Source: Bradyrhizobium tropiciagri (GTDB taxonomy: Bacteria; Pseudomonadota; Alphaproteobacteria; Rhizobiales; Xanthobacteraceae). Taken from it: a DNA stretch of 64,000 bases. Shown one piece after another: positions 45,217-53,627 of this stretch. The stretch is taken from NCBI RefSeq assembly GCF_001189845.1, contig NZ_LFLZ01000052.1, forward strand, positions 1-64,000. The letters run 5' to 3'. Made by a program: the position numbers and the translations under genes. Each line of letters opens with the position of its first letter. Within the stretch, counting starts at the first letter, position 1. The notes under the pieces are model-generated. The model had not been told where the DNA came from, made no database searches, and saw nothing but the letters and a program-made list of their open reading frames with translations.

Positions 45217-46785
45217 CTACAGCGCCGGTAGCGCGGTGACGGCGGCCTTGATGGTGCCGTCGGTTTCCACGACCACCCGGAGCGTCTTCGAATCGAACGC
45301 GATGCCGGCAAGGCGGATGCTGTTGACGTCGGCGTCGACCCGGATGCCTTCCTCGTTCTTCTGCAGGTCGGCGATGGCGGCGGCGATCTTGCGCTGCGCG
45401 TTGCTCGCGAATGGCTTGAGGTCGACCACCAGCCGGTCGGCGAGCGCCTGCTGCATGTGCGGGATCGCCGCGCGCGCGGCGGCGCCGAGCAGACCGAACG
45501 CGGCCTCGGACTCGACCGCCAGCTCGACGTCGGCGAGCCGCAGCGTCTGCGCCGCCTGGTCGAGCCGCGGCCGGCCCCAGATATGCACCGTCGCCTCGGC
45601 GCCGAGGCCGAAGAAGCTCTTCTTCTCCTTGGCGTGCACCAGAAGCGAGATCAGAAGCCGGTCGCCGGAGGCGGCGATGCTCGCGCTCTTGACGGTGACG
45701 TCGACCGGGCCGGAGCCGTCCTCGGGGAAGGTCTTGCCCTTGAGCTGCGCCTCGACGAGTTGCGTCAGCGTGGTGAAGGACATGTCGACCGGCAAGCCGA
45801 CCGAGACCTGGCTCGGCATCGGCGGCACGATCGAGAGCTTGTCGGGGAACGGGCAGTTCGGCGTGGTCTGCGTCTCCGTGATCCGCGTCTCGGCCTCGAT
45901 CCCCATGGTCAGGATCAGCGAGGACGCATCGACCTTCGGCTGCGCGGCGATCGCGCGGGTCGGCCGCAGCTCGAGCCACATCGGCGGCATCGACGCGGTG
46001 CCGCCGGTGCCCTGCAGCGGGATCGAGCGGCAGGCCTTGGTCCATTGCGTGCGGGCGGTGTTCTGGAACACCGGGTCGTTGTGCAACCGCGCCTCGACCA
46101 CCGAGATCTGGTCGGCGACCGCCTTGTCGATGACAGGCTTGACCTGGGCCGGTACGCTGATGCGCACGCCGGCGGCCGACAGGCCGGTGTCGCCGAGATT
46201 GACCTGCGCCTGCAGGTTCGGCTCGATCCGCCAGGACGCACCGAGCTTTGGCCGCGCGGTCAGCGTGACGCTGCCCTTGATGTCGGCATTGGCGTTGATG
46301 TTCTTGATGTTCACGGCGCCGATCTGCTTGGCGACATTGCCGCCGAGCAGGTTGCCGAGCGCGTTGGTGACGGCGCCGGTCGCCTTATCCGACAGCGAGC
46401 CGGTGACCTTGAGCGTGCCGTTGATCGGGGTCGTCAGCGTCAGCACGTCCTGCGCGCCGGTGGCGGCGATCGGCCCGCGCGACGCGGTCCAGCCGATGTC
46501 GGCATTTTGCAGGATTTGCTGGACCGGGTTGTCGGCCTTGCCGCCGAAGGTCTTCGGCGCGCCGCGTTCGGCGGCATCGCGGATCGCCGACAGCGCGACC
46601 GAGACCTGCGCCACGACCGTCGAGGAGCGCGGCGCCTGCGGCAGCGGCGGCAGTTGCACCAGCGGCGGCGTCTGCACGGTGACGCTCGGCGCGAGCCAGT
46701 CCATGGCCTTGAGGCTGATCGCGAACGAGACCAGCAACACCGTGAGCCCGAGCGCGATTGTTCTTGGATGCATCGGTAGACGCAT
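45217..46785 (-). CDS. DUF4403 family protein
   Basis: The 522-residue product has an N-terminal membrane anchor or signal (about residues 9-28). The rest is beta-rich, with repeated blocks such as VTGSLSDKATGAVTNALGN, NINANADIKGSVTLTARP and VAVDSE-like VELAVESEAAF. DUF4403 proteins have two tubular lipid-binding-like halves and occur in proteobacteria and Bacteroidetes; a lipid- or envelope-related role is an inference. The first ATG is at 46785. A tandem site CGTTAACG precedes it. Confidence 0.8.
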   Translation of the reverse strand: MRLPMHPRTIALGLTVLLVSFAISLKAMDWLAPSVTVQTPPLVQLPPLPQAPRSSTVVAQVSVALSAIRDAAERGAPKTFGGKADNPVQQILQNADIGWTASRGPIAATGAQDVLTLTTPINGTLKVTGSLSDKATGAVTNALGNLLGGNVAKQIGAVNIKNINANADIKGSVTLTARPKLGASWRIEPNLQAQVNLGDTGLSAAGVRISVPAQVKPVIDKAVADQISVVEARLHNDPVFQNTARTQWTKACRSIPLQGTGGTASMPPMWLELRPTRAIAAQPKVDASSLILTMGIEAETRITETQTTPNCPFPDKLSIVPPMPSQVSVGLPVDMSFTTLTQLVEAQLKGKTFPEDGSGPVDVTVKSASIAASGDRLLISLLVHAKEKKSFFGLGAEATVHIWGRPRLDQAAQTLRLADVELAVESEAAFGLLGAAARAAIPHMQQALADRLVVDLKPFASNAQRKIAAAIADLQKNEEGIRVDADVNSIRLAGIAFDSKTLRVVVETDGTIKAAVTALPAL

Positions 46786-46904
46786 CGTCCCCCCGGATGA
46801 AAATCAACTTGACGGGTTGTACAGGCCCCTCGACGAGGGCGCCAGTGTGGCGGGATCAAGCTGCTTCAGGGGCGGAAGGCCGCCGCCCGCCCGCGATCAC
46901 CCAG

Positions 46905-46930
46905 ACGTTAACGATCCGGACGTTAACGAT
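46905..46930 (-). promoter_or_regulatory. two copies of the palindrome CGTTAACG, 15 bases apart
   Basis: An 11-base direct repeat acgttaacgat occurs at 46905-46915 and 46920-46930, each holding the 8-base palindrome CGTTAACG. It lies 120 bases upstream of the DUF4403 gene. A dimeric regulator might bind it; this is a guess. Confidence 0.35.
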
Positions 46931-46942
46931 TGTGAACGCGAC

Positions 46943-46971
46943 GACGGCCCCGGCATGATGCCGGAGCCGTT
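46943..46971 (-). terminator. hairpin after the L,D-transpeptidase gene
   Basis: Stem acggcccccggcat / atgccggagccgt (imperfect) lies 24 bases after the stop of the minus-strand gene. No T-run follows, so termination is uncertain. Confidence 0.4.
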
Positions 46972-46994
46972 GTCGATGTCTGAATGTGTCGGGT

Positions 46995-47684
46995 TTAGCG
47001 GACGGCCGAGCCGAGATCGGCGCGGCGGTCGGTCATCGGCAGCACGATTACCTTGGTGCCGACGCTGACCCGCGAATACAGGTCGGTGACGTCCTGATTG
47101 GTGAGCCGCAGGCAGCCGGACGAGACGTGGGTGCCGATCGTCTCAGGCGCGTTGGTGCCGTGGATGCGGTACACGGTGCCGCCGAGATACATGGCGCGGG
47201 CGCCGAGCGGGTTGCCGGGGCCGCCGGCCATGTGGCGCGGCAGATAGGGCTGGCGGGCGATCATTTCCGGCGGCGGTGTCCAATCCGGCCATTCCGCCTT
47301 CTTGGTGATGGTCTGGGTGCCCGACCAGGTGAAGCCGTCGCGGCCGACGCCGATGCCGTAGCGCATCGCCTGGCCGCCTCCGAGCACCAGGTAGAGATAG
47401 GTGTGCGGGGTGTCGATGATGATGGTGCCGGGCGCCTCGCGGGTCGGATAGGCGACGACCTGACGGCGCAGGCGGGCGGGCAATTCGACGGATCGGTCTT
47501 CCTCCTGCGCTTGCGGCATCGACTGCACTGGCGGCTGCACGGCCTCGGTCGGCGGCGTCAGGATGAACGGGAAGATCGGCAGCGGAGCGGCCGCGGCGGA
47601 ATTCGAAAAGGCAACGGTGCCAATCGCCAGCGCACCGAAGGCGGCGGCAGCGAGACGTGCGTTCAGCTTGATGGAATTGAACAT
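46995..47684 (-). CDS. L,D-transpeptidase (YkuD domain)
   Basis: The 229-residue exported protein has a signal peptide (1-33). The YkuD domain shows the catalytic pattern HGTNAP (His175) and SSGCLRL (Cys191), with the usual 16-residue spacing. It makes 3-3 cross-links in peptidoglycan or attaches proteins to it, in the periplasm. The ATG at 47684 was chosen over the longer frame to 47786. Together with the SleB hydrolase and the SLT enzyme it belongs to the wall-remodelling set in this window. Confidence 0.93.
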   Translation of the reverse strand: MFNSIKLNARLAAAAFGALAIGTVAFSNSAAAAPLPIFPFILTPPTEAVQPPVQSMPQAQEEDRSVELPARLRRQVVAYPTREAPGTIIIDTPHTYLYLVLGGGQAMRYGIGVGRDGFTWSGTQTITKKAEWPDWTPPPEMIARQPYLPRHMAGGPGNPLGARAMYLGGTVYRIHGTNAPETIGTHVSSGCLRLTNQDVTDLYSRVSVGTKVIVLPMTDRRADLGSAVR

Positions 47685-47932
47685 TGTCGACCCCTGTTGT
47701 TTGCGCCCTGCGCGCCAGTTCCGGCGCGTCGTTGGGTCAAACCAGTACAGGTGAGGCGTTTCAGGACGTTTGCACGAAATCGCCAAAATGGTTTCGTGCC
47801 GTTAGGGGTTTGTTTCGTCCGTGTTTCGTCGAACGGTTAAGGGCGGGTTGCCGGGAGGTGTCCCGTCCCAAGACATTTTTCCTGGCACGGCCCTTGCTGT
47901 CCGAAGGCGTGGTTCGGAATGGAGTGGAAATC

Positions 47933-49153
47933 ATGCCAGCGCCTTCGATCGGGAGCATGCTGGATCGGCAGAAAGGCTTTGGTCCCGGGTTCGATTTTCT
48001 CCGCGTTGCGCTCGCGATCGCGGTGGTCGCAGGGCATACGCCCTATGTTGCCACCGGTCGCGGCGATTCCGATCCGACGTGGATCCTCTGGTTTCCGCAA
48101 TTTGCGATCCTGGTGATGTTTTTCGCGCTGAGCGGGTTTCTGATCGCCGCAAGCGGGCTGCGGCTCAGCGTCAAGGAATTCCTGATCAATCGCGGCTTGC
48201 GGATCATTCCGGCGCTCGCGGTCGAGATCGTGCTGTCGGCGTTGATCCTCGGGCCGCTCTTCACCACGCTGCCGCTCTGGGACTATTTCATCAGCGCCGG
48301 CACCTGGAAATATCTTACGAACGTCGTCGGCCTGGTGAATTACACGCTGCCGGGCGTGTTCAACGGCAATCCCGCGCCGGAGGTCAACAGTTCGCTGTGG
48401 ACCGTGCCGTTCGAATACGGCTGCTACGCTGTGATGGCGGTCATCATGATGTTGGGGCTGCTGCGCAAGCCGCTGCTGATCGTGCTTGGTGTTGTCATTC
48501 TGGTCGGCATCGGCTTTGCTGTGCAGATCACAGGGCATACCGCCAATCCGTCGCAACTCCCTCCCGGCGTTGCGGGCACGCTGTACGACAAGATCTTCAG
48601 CACGGCGCTGTTTCTCGGACGCGGTGCGAAACTGCCGGTCGCCTGTCTGCTCGCAATCGTGGTCTACCTCTACCGCGATCGCATTCCCTATGACGGGCGG
48701 ATTCTCGCCGCCTGCTGTGCGCTCTGCCTCGGCGCCGCACTGCTTGGGCCGGCAGCCTGGATGACCCAGCCCGTCCTCAATGCCATCATCGCGCCGGCGC
48801 TGATCTATATCACCGTGTTTCTCGGCGTCTCCAATCTGCCGCGGCTGCCGCTGTTTTCGAAGGGCGACTACTCCTACGGCATCTATCTCTATGGCTTTCC
48901 GATGCAGCAGGTGGTGAAAGTCTGGCTGCCCAATGCGGCGCTGATTGTCCAGTTCGCCGTCGCCCTGGTGCTGATCACGGCGTTCGCGGCGTTCTCCTGG
49001 CACTGCATCGAGAAGCCGGTCCTGAAGCTGCGCCGCCATTTCTCCTTCGTGGCGCGCAAGCGGCTCGAGCCGGACGAGAAGGCCAAACCGCTCGAGGGGA
49101 TCGGGCCGCTTGCGGTCAGTGTGAGCGGCAGCCGGAGCGCGCGATCTTCCTGA
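47933..49153 (+). CDS. membrane acyltransferase, OafA/YrhL family (Acyltransferase_3)
   Basis: The 406-residue protein has about ten membrane helices. It has the family landmarks: FDFLRVALAIAVVAGHTPYV near the N-terminus with the catalytic His, FFALSGFLIAASGLRL, NSSLWTVPFEYGCY and GDYSYGIYLYGFPMQQ. It would transfer an acetyl or acyl group to a surface sugar such as LPS or an exopolysaccharide. The ATG at 47933 has a GGAG site; an open frame back to 47684 crosses the promoter of the L,D-transpeptidase gene. The C-terminal 60 residues are cytosolic. Confidence 0.88.
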   Translation: MPAPSIGSMLDRQKGFGPGFDFLRVALAIAVVAGHTPYVATGRGDSDPTWILWFPQFAILVMFFALSGFLIAASGLRLSVKEFLINRGLRIIPALAVEIVLSALILGPLFTTLPLWDYFISAGTWKYLTNVVGLVNYTLPGVFNGNPAPEVNSSLWTVPFEYGCYAVMAVIMMLGLLRKPLLIVLGVVILVGIGFAVQITGHTANPSQLPPGVAGTLYDKIFSTALFLGRGAKLPVACLLAIVVYLYRDRIPYDGRILAACCALCLGAALLGPAAWMTQPVLNAIIAPALIYITVFLGVSNLPRLPLFSKGDYSYGIYLYGFPMQQVVKVWLPNAALIVQFAVALVLITAFAAFSWHCIEKPVLKLRRHFSFVARKRLEPDEKAKPLEGIGPLAVSVSGSRSARSS

Positions 49154-49178
49154 CGGGAAGCCACAACGCCGGCGGCAC

Positions 49179-49961
49179 TCAGAGGTGAATGTATCCGGCC
49201 AGTCCGTCCCACAGCAGCTTGGCCGCGGTGACGACGAGAATGGCGTAGCAGGCGCGGTACAGCGCGCGCTGGTCGAGCCGTTCGTGCAGCCGCCAGCCGG
49301 CCCAGACGCCGACCGGCACGGCCGGCACGCACAGCGCCATCAGCATCCACAGGCTCCGCGACGGCGTGGCGAGCACGAGCCAGGGACCTGCCTTCAGCAG
49401 GTTGCCGACCGTAAAGAACAGGCTGGTGGTGCCGGCGTAAAGCGCCTTCGACATGCCGAGCGGCAGCAGATAGATCGCAAGCGGCGGCCCGCCGGAATGC
49501 GCGACCATCGTGGTGACGCCGGAGGAGAGACCGGCGAACGTGGCCTTGATCGTCGAGCGCGGACGCGGCTTGATCTCGCCGCCGCCGATGAACCACAGCG
49601 CGGCGAATACCAGCGTCACCACGCCCATCACGATCTCGACCGCATGCCGGTCGAGATCGCGCAGCACGAAATAACCAAGGCCGATGCCGACGACGAGCGC
49701 GGGCAGCAGCATCGCGAGGTCGGCCCGCGACCATGTATTGGGACGCCAGAACCGCAGCGCCGTGATGTCCATCACGACGAATAGCGGCGCGAGCAGCGCG
49801 CCGGCCGCGATCGGGTCCATCGCCAGCGAGAGCAGCGGGATGCCGACGATGGCGAAGCCGCCGCCGAACGCGCCTTTCATGAAGGCGATCAGGAAGACGC
49901 CGGCGAGCGCCACCGCGAGCACGAATGGCGTGGGCAGGTCGGCGATGATGGACGTGATCAT
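49179..49961 (-). CDS. TauE/SafE family anion exporter
   Basis: The 260-residue protein has seven to eight membrane helices: the opening GVFLIAFMKGAFGGGFAIVGIPLLSL, VGIGLGYFVLRDLD, SSGVTTMVAHSGGPPLAIYLLP. The family exports sulfite, sulfoacetate or similar anions. The ATG at 49961 or 49997 could start it; neither has a clear ribosome site. The stop lies 25 bases from the convergent acyltransferase. Confidence 0.85.
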   Translation of the reverse strand: MITSIIADLPTPFVLAVALAGVFLIAFMKGAFGGGFAIVGIPLLSLAMDPIAAGALLAPLFVVMDITALRFWRPNTWSRADLAMLLPALVVGIGLGYFVLRDLDRHAVEIVMGVVTLVFAALWFIGGGEIKPRPRSTIKATFAGLSSGVTTMVAHSGGPPLAIYLLPLGMSKALYAGTTSLFFTVGNLLKAGPWLVLATPSRSLWMLMALCVPAVPVGVWAGWRLHERLDQRALYRACYAILVVTAAKLLWDGLAGYIHL

Positions 49962-50026
49962 GGTGTTGTGCGGAGCGTTGTGGCCGTACTCATACATGGC
50001 CAGGCGCGCATCCACGCGCAATCCAA

Positions 50027-50058
50027 ACATTGCTCTCGGTGCACATTGCTCTCGGTGC
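50027..50058. repeat. perfect 16-base tandem duplication
   Basis: acattgctctcggtgc is repeated exactly twice with no spacer (50027-50042 and 50043-50058). It lies between the TauE/SafE gene start and the end of the TAXI-type gene. Confidence 0.8.
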
Positions 50059-50074
50059 AATCGGCGTGTACGCG

Positions 50075-51457
50075 CTAGCCGGTGCGCATCCTCGGCAGGC
50101 CCGGCCGATCGCCGTTGATCACGGCACGGCGGTCGGAGACGGCATGATGGAATTGCTCGAGCGTCAGCCCGATCACCGACAGGTCGCCTTCCTCGATCGC
50201 GCCGTCGTCGTAGCAATCGAGCGCCTCGCGCAGCAATGCGTCGGCATCGCTCTGCATCGCCGCGAGCTGCTCCGGCGTCTCGGCGCTGCGTACCCGCGAG
50301 ATCAGGGTCAGCAGATTGTCGCGGTGGGTGATGTATTGCTCGCGCTCGTCGCGTTTTATGTGGTGGCGGAGCCAGGCGCCGGCCGAACCGATGCCGGAGA
50401 TCAGCAGGATGCCGCCCCAGATGTAGTCGGAGTATTTTTCGAGGAAGGTGCGCTCGGTGCCGTCGATATAGGCGGCAGCGCCCTGATGCGCCGGCAATGC
50501 GGCGTCCTTGTCGGTGTCCGGCTTCTCGATCTTGGCTGCCGCCGGCAGGTCGCGCGCGACCTGGAAGCGCTGCGTGAACAATTGCCGGTCCAGCCCGCCG
50601 ACGGTCGCCTCGTGCAAGCTGTGCTGCGCGATGATCAGGTGATTGACGCTGACGGTCTCGACCTTGTCTTCGGGGCGTGCCGGCGACGAGGAGAAGATGC
50701 TGCCGGCGATCTCTTCCGATTCGTAGAGCGGATGCTTCTGCGCGATCGCCTCCGAGACCTCGATGGGAATGAATTTCGGCTCGCCGCGCGCAGCAGCCGT
50801 CGCCGCGATCGCTTCCGCCGTCACCTTGCTGTCGAGCGGGCCGACGGTCATGTAGGCGTCGAGCGAAGGATCGCGCGCGAGGTCGGCGACCTTGTTGACG
50901 GCGAACTGGCTGACCGCGACCTTGTCGGGATTGACGCCGGACTCGGTCAGGATCACGCGCAGCAGCGTGACATTGGCCGGGGTGCTGCCGACCACGCCGA
51001 CCTTGTGGCCGGCGAGATCGTCGATGCTCTTGATCTTGGCGGAGCGGTGCTTGCCCTTGCCGCCCGAGGGGGTCCATAGCACGACGACGTTCTTGCGCAG
51101 GATCGCAACCGACTCGGCGCTTGCCGGCAGACTGAGATCGCCGCGCACCACGGCGAGATCGACCTTGTTGGCCGTGAACAGCGCGATGCTCTCGGCGGCG
51201 CCCTGCGTCGGGACCGGCTTCAATCGCACCGAACTTCCGTCGTGCGCAAACGCCTGAGCGAAGCCCTGGATGAGCCTGACGTCGTCGCTGCCGATCGGGC
51301 CGACGGCAATCGTTAGCGTCACCGGACGCAGCGCATAGAACAGCGTGCCGGCGGCAGCGCCAAACACAAAGATGCCGACCGCAAGTATCAGGAGTGACGA
51401 GTTTCGCCTTCTGAGCCTGCGGCGCGTGGTGCCCGAATTTTCACTCTGCTCTGACAT
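50075..51457 (-). CDS. membrane-tethered TAXI-type TRAP solute-binding protein
   Basis: The product has 460 residues. The N-terminus is basic and a membrane helix (about 21-43) serves as an uncleaved anchor. The TAXI/TRAP binding fold follows: LTIAVGPIGSDDVRLIQGFAQAF, AVVRGDLSLPASAE, HKVGVVGSTPANVTLLRVIL. A second helix (about 346-366) and an acidic/basic cytosolic tail of 90 residues end the protein. No TRAP permease (DctQ/M) lies next to it. The ligand is unknown. Confidence 0.82.
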   Translation of the reverse strand: MSEQSENSGTTRRRLRRRNSSLLILAVGIFVFGAAAGTLFYALRPVTLTIAVGPIGSDDVRLIQGFAQAFAHDGSSVRLKPVPTQGAAESIALFTANKVDLAVVRGDLSLPASAESVAILRKNVVVLWTPSGGKGKHRSAKIKSIDDLAGHKVGVVGSTPANVTLLRVILTESGVNPDKVAVSQFAVNKVADLARDPSLDAYMTVGPLDSKVTAEAIAATAAARGEPKFIPIEVSEAIAQKHPLYESEEIAGSIFSSSPARPEDKVETVSVNHLIIAQHSLHEATVGGLDRQLFTQRFQVARDLPAAAKIEKPDTDKDAALPAHQGAAAYIDGTERTFLEKYSDYIWGGILLISGIGSAGAWLRHHIKRDEREQYITHRDNLLTLISRVRSAETPEQLAAMQSDADALLREALDCYDDGAIEEGDLSVIGLTLEQFHHAVSDRRAVINGDRPGLPRMRTG

Positions 51458-51595
51458 CTGATTGTCACGTTACACGAAAAACCGGCGGTTTGCCCTGAAA
51501 ATCAACCTAACATTTCGATGACGTCATACGTTTGAAACATCCATGTCAGAACGTCATGCGAGCAGAATCAAGATTAACGATTTGGGTTTCCTGCG

Positions 51596-52651
51596 ATGCG
51601 CATACTCGTTGCGACCGATGCCTGGCATCCGCAAGTCAATGGCGTGGTTCGGACGCTGACGTCGCTCGCGCGCAGCGCCGAGACGCTTGGCGCCGAGATC
51701 GAATTCCTCACCCCCGACGGTTTCCGTTCGGTCGGCGTGCCGACCTATCCGGGGCTGCGGATGGCGCTGCCGAACCGCCGCGAGATCGCGCGCCGGATCG
51801 AGGAGGCCGCGCCCGAGGCGATCCACATCGCGACCGAAGGACCGATCGGCTGGGCGGTGCGCGGCTATTGCCAGCGCAACAAGCTCGCCTTCACCACGTC
51901 CTATACGACGCGCTTCCCGGAATATGTTTCGGTCCGCACCGGCATTCCCGACAGCGTCGGCTACGCCGTGCTGCGCCACTTCCATGCGGCTGGATCGATG
52001 ACGATGGTCGCGACCGACTCGCTGCGCACAGAGCTTGCCGAGCGCGGCTTCCGCAGGCTCGGCTTCTGGACCCGCGGCGTCGACACCAAGATCTTCAATC
52101 CGGATCAGCCGGCCGTGCTCGACCTGCCGCGGCCGATCTTCATGACGATGGGTCGCGTCGCGGTGGAGAAGAATCTCGACGCCTTCCTGTCGCTCGACCT
52201 GCCGGGCTCCAAGGTGGTGGTCGGCGACGGCCCGCAACGGGCGGCGCTGGAACAGAAATATCCCGACGCGATTTTCCTTGGCGAGAAGAAGGGCCAGGAT
52301 TTGACCTCGCACCTCGCCGCCGCCGACGTCTTCGTGTTCCCGAGCCTGACCGACACCTTCGGCGTCGTGCAGCTTGAGGCGCTGGCCTGCGGCACGCCCG
52401 TCGCGGCGTTCCCGGTCACCGGCCCGAAGGACGTCATCGCGGATCATCCGATCGGCGCGATCGACAACGATCTGCGCAGCGCCTGCCTGCGCGCGCTGAA
52501 CATGTCGCGTGCCGATTGCCGCAATTTCGCGTTGGAGCGTTCCTGGGAAAACAGTGCGCGTCAGTTCATCGGCAATCTGGCCACGTTGCAGCCGAGCCGC
52601 GCGCCGCGGCCCGCCCGCCGCGTCGCCGGCCGCAGTGCGGTTCCGAATTAA
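51596..52651 (+). CDS. GT4 family glycosyltransferase
   Basis: The 351-residue GT-B enzyme has the family opening LVATDAWHPQVNGVVRTL, then LNRREIARRIEEA-like acceptor region, RGVDTKIFNP, FMTMGRVAVEKNLDAFL, VGDGPQRAALEQKY and the nucleotide-sugar motif VFPSLTDTFGVVQLEALACGTPV with the EX7E pattern. The donor and acceptor are not known; relatives in alphaproteobacteria glycosylate diacylglycerol or make mannosylated products. The next gene, 33 bases downstream, is a PmtA-like methyltransferase, which suggests a lipid acceptor. Confidence 0.88.
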   Translation: MRILVATDAWHPQVNGVVRTLTSLARSAETLGAEIEFLTPDGFRSVGVPTYPGLRMALPNRREIARRIEEAAPEAIHIATEGPIGWAVRGYCQRNKLAFTTSYTTRFPEYVSVRTGIPDSVGYAVLRHFHAAGSMTMVATDSLRTELAERGFRRLGFWTRGVDTKIFNPDQPAVLDLPRPIFMTMGRVAVEKNLDAFLSLDLPGSKVVVGDGPQRAALEQKYPDAIFLGEKKGQDLTSHLAAADVFVFPSLTDTFGVVQLEALACGTPVAAFPVTGPKDVIADHPIGAIDNDLRSACLRALNMSRADCRNFALERSWENSARQFIGNLATLQPSRAPRPARRVAGRSAVPN

Positions 52652-52684
52652 CAGCTCAATCGAACGAAAGACGAGAGACTATCT

Positions 52685-53374
52685 ATGGCTGAAATCATCA
52701 AGCTGGGTGCCGACCGTTCCCTGGACTTCGACCGCGAAACGGTCGAGCAGGCCTATGATCGTTGGGCGCCGATCTACGACCTCGTGTTTGGCGGCGTGTT
52801 CAGCAAGGGCCGGCAGGCTGCGATCCAGGCCACCAACAAGATCGGCGGCCGGGTGCTCGAGGTCGGCGTCGGCACCGGCATCTCGCTGCCGCTCTATAGC
52901 CAGAATGTGCGCATCTTCGGCACCGACATTTCCGAGGCGATGCTCGAGAAGGCCAAGAAGCGCGTCACCGAGCAGGGCCTGAAGAATGTCGAGGGGCTTG
53001 CGGTGATGGACGCCGAGAAGCTCGAATTCCCCGACAATTCGTTCGACGTGGTGATGGCGCAGTACGTGCTCTCGGCGGTGCCGAACCCGGAAGCAGCCCT
53101 CGATGAATTCGCCCGCGTGGTGCGTCCGGGCGGCGAATTGATCATCCTGACCCGGGTCAGCGCCGATGCCGGCGTCCGCCGCTTCATCGAGCAGAAGCTG
53201 CAGCCGGTGGTGCGCCCGCTCGGGTTCCGGACCGCCGAATTCGCCTGGTCGCGCTACACCAAGTGGCTCTCCGGCGCGCGGGGCATGGAGCTCGCCGAGC
53301 GCCGCCTGATCCCGCCGCTCGGCCATTTCTCGCTGGTCCGCTTCCGCAAGGCGGATGTCGCCAAGGCGGCCTGA
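52685..53374 (+). CDS. PmtA-like phospholipid N-methyltransferase
   Basis: The 229-residue SAM-dependent enzyme has YDRWAPIYDLVFGGVFSKGRQAAIQ, the SAM motif VLEVGVGTGISLPLY, FGTDISEAMLEKAKKR and MAQYVLSAVPNPEAAL. This matches the Rhodobacter-type PmtA, which converts phosphatidylethanolamine to phosphatidylcholine in the membrane surface layer. A general class I methyltransferase on other substrates cannot be ruled out. It is co-transcribed with the GT4 gene. Confidence 0.8.
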   Translation: MAEIIKLGADRSLDFDRETVEQAYDRWAPIYDLVFGGVFSKGRQAAIQATNKIGGRVLEVGVGTGISLPLYSQNVRIFGTDISEAMLEKAKKRVTEQGLKNVEGLAVMDAEKLEFPDNSFDVVMAQYVLSAVPNPEAALDEFARVVRPGGELIILTRVSADAGVRRFIEQKLQPVVRPLGFRTAEFAWSRYTKWLSGARGMELAERRLIPPLGHFSLVRFRKADVAKAA

Positions 53375-53546
53375 AGAGGCAGCCTGAAGAGGCGGCCTGA
53401 GGCGGCCCAGTCCGCCGGTCCTCCCGGGTGAGGTGGCGCACGGCGCGCCGCAAACCGGGAGGCTACGATCTCCTCTGCCTCAGCCCCGCAAATCTCCGGG
53501 ATGAGGCGAGACCCTTCTCCAGTCGCGTCAAGGTGTCGCTCCGCAT

Positions 53547-53572
53547 TGTCATATGTCATTATGATGATGTCA
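53547..53572 (+). promoter_or_regulatory. three TGTCA copies at 7-base steps
   Basis: TGTCA occurs at 53547, 53554 and 53568, the last two 14 bases apart; the interval also holds atcattatgatgat, an AT-rich partial palindrome. It stands 55 bases before the Mpo1-like gene in a 254-base gap. It may be an operator; no known regulator can be assigned. Confidence 0.3.
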
Positions 53573-53627
53573 CACGCGATACATCGAATCCCTGTAGATC
53601 CTGTCCCGAAAGATGTTGGGGGAACCA

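Noticed and set aside
45457..46779. 440-residue Arg/Asp-rich plus-strand frame
   Set aside because: It is a shadow of the DUF4403 gene.
51458..51595. Pho box ahead of the glycosyltransferase gene
   Set aside because: TGTCA and GTCAT half sites occur, but not at the 11-base period needed for a PhoB site.
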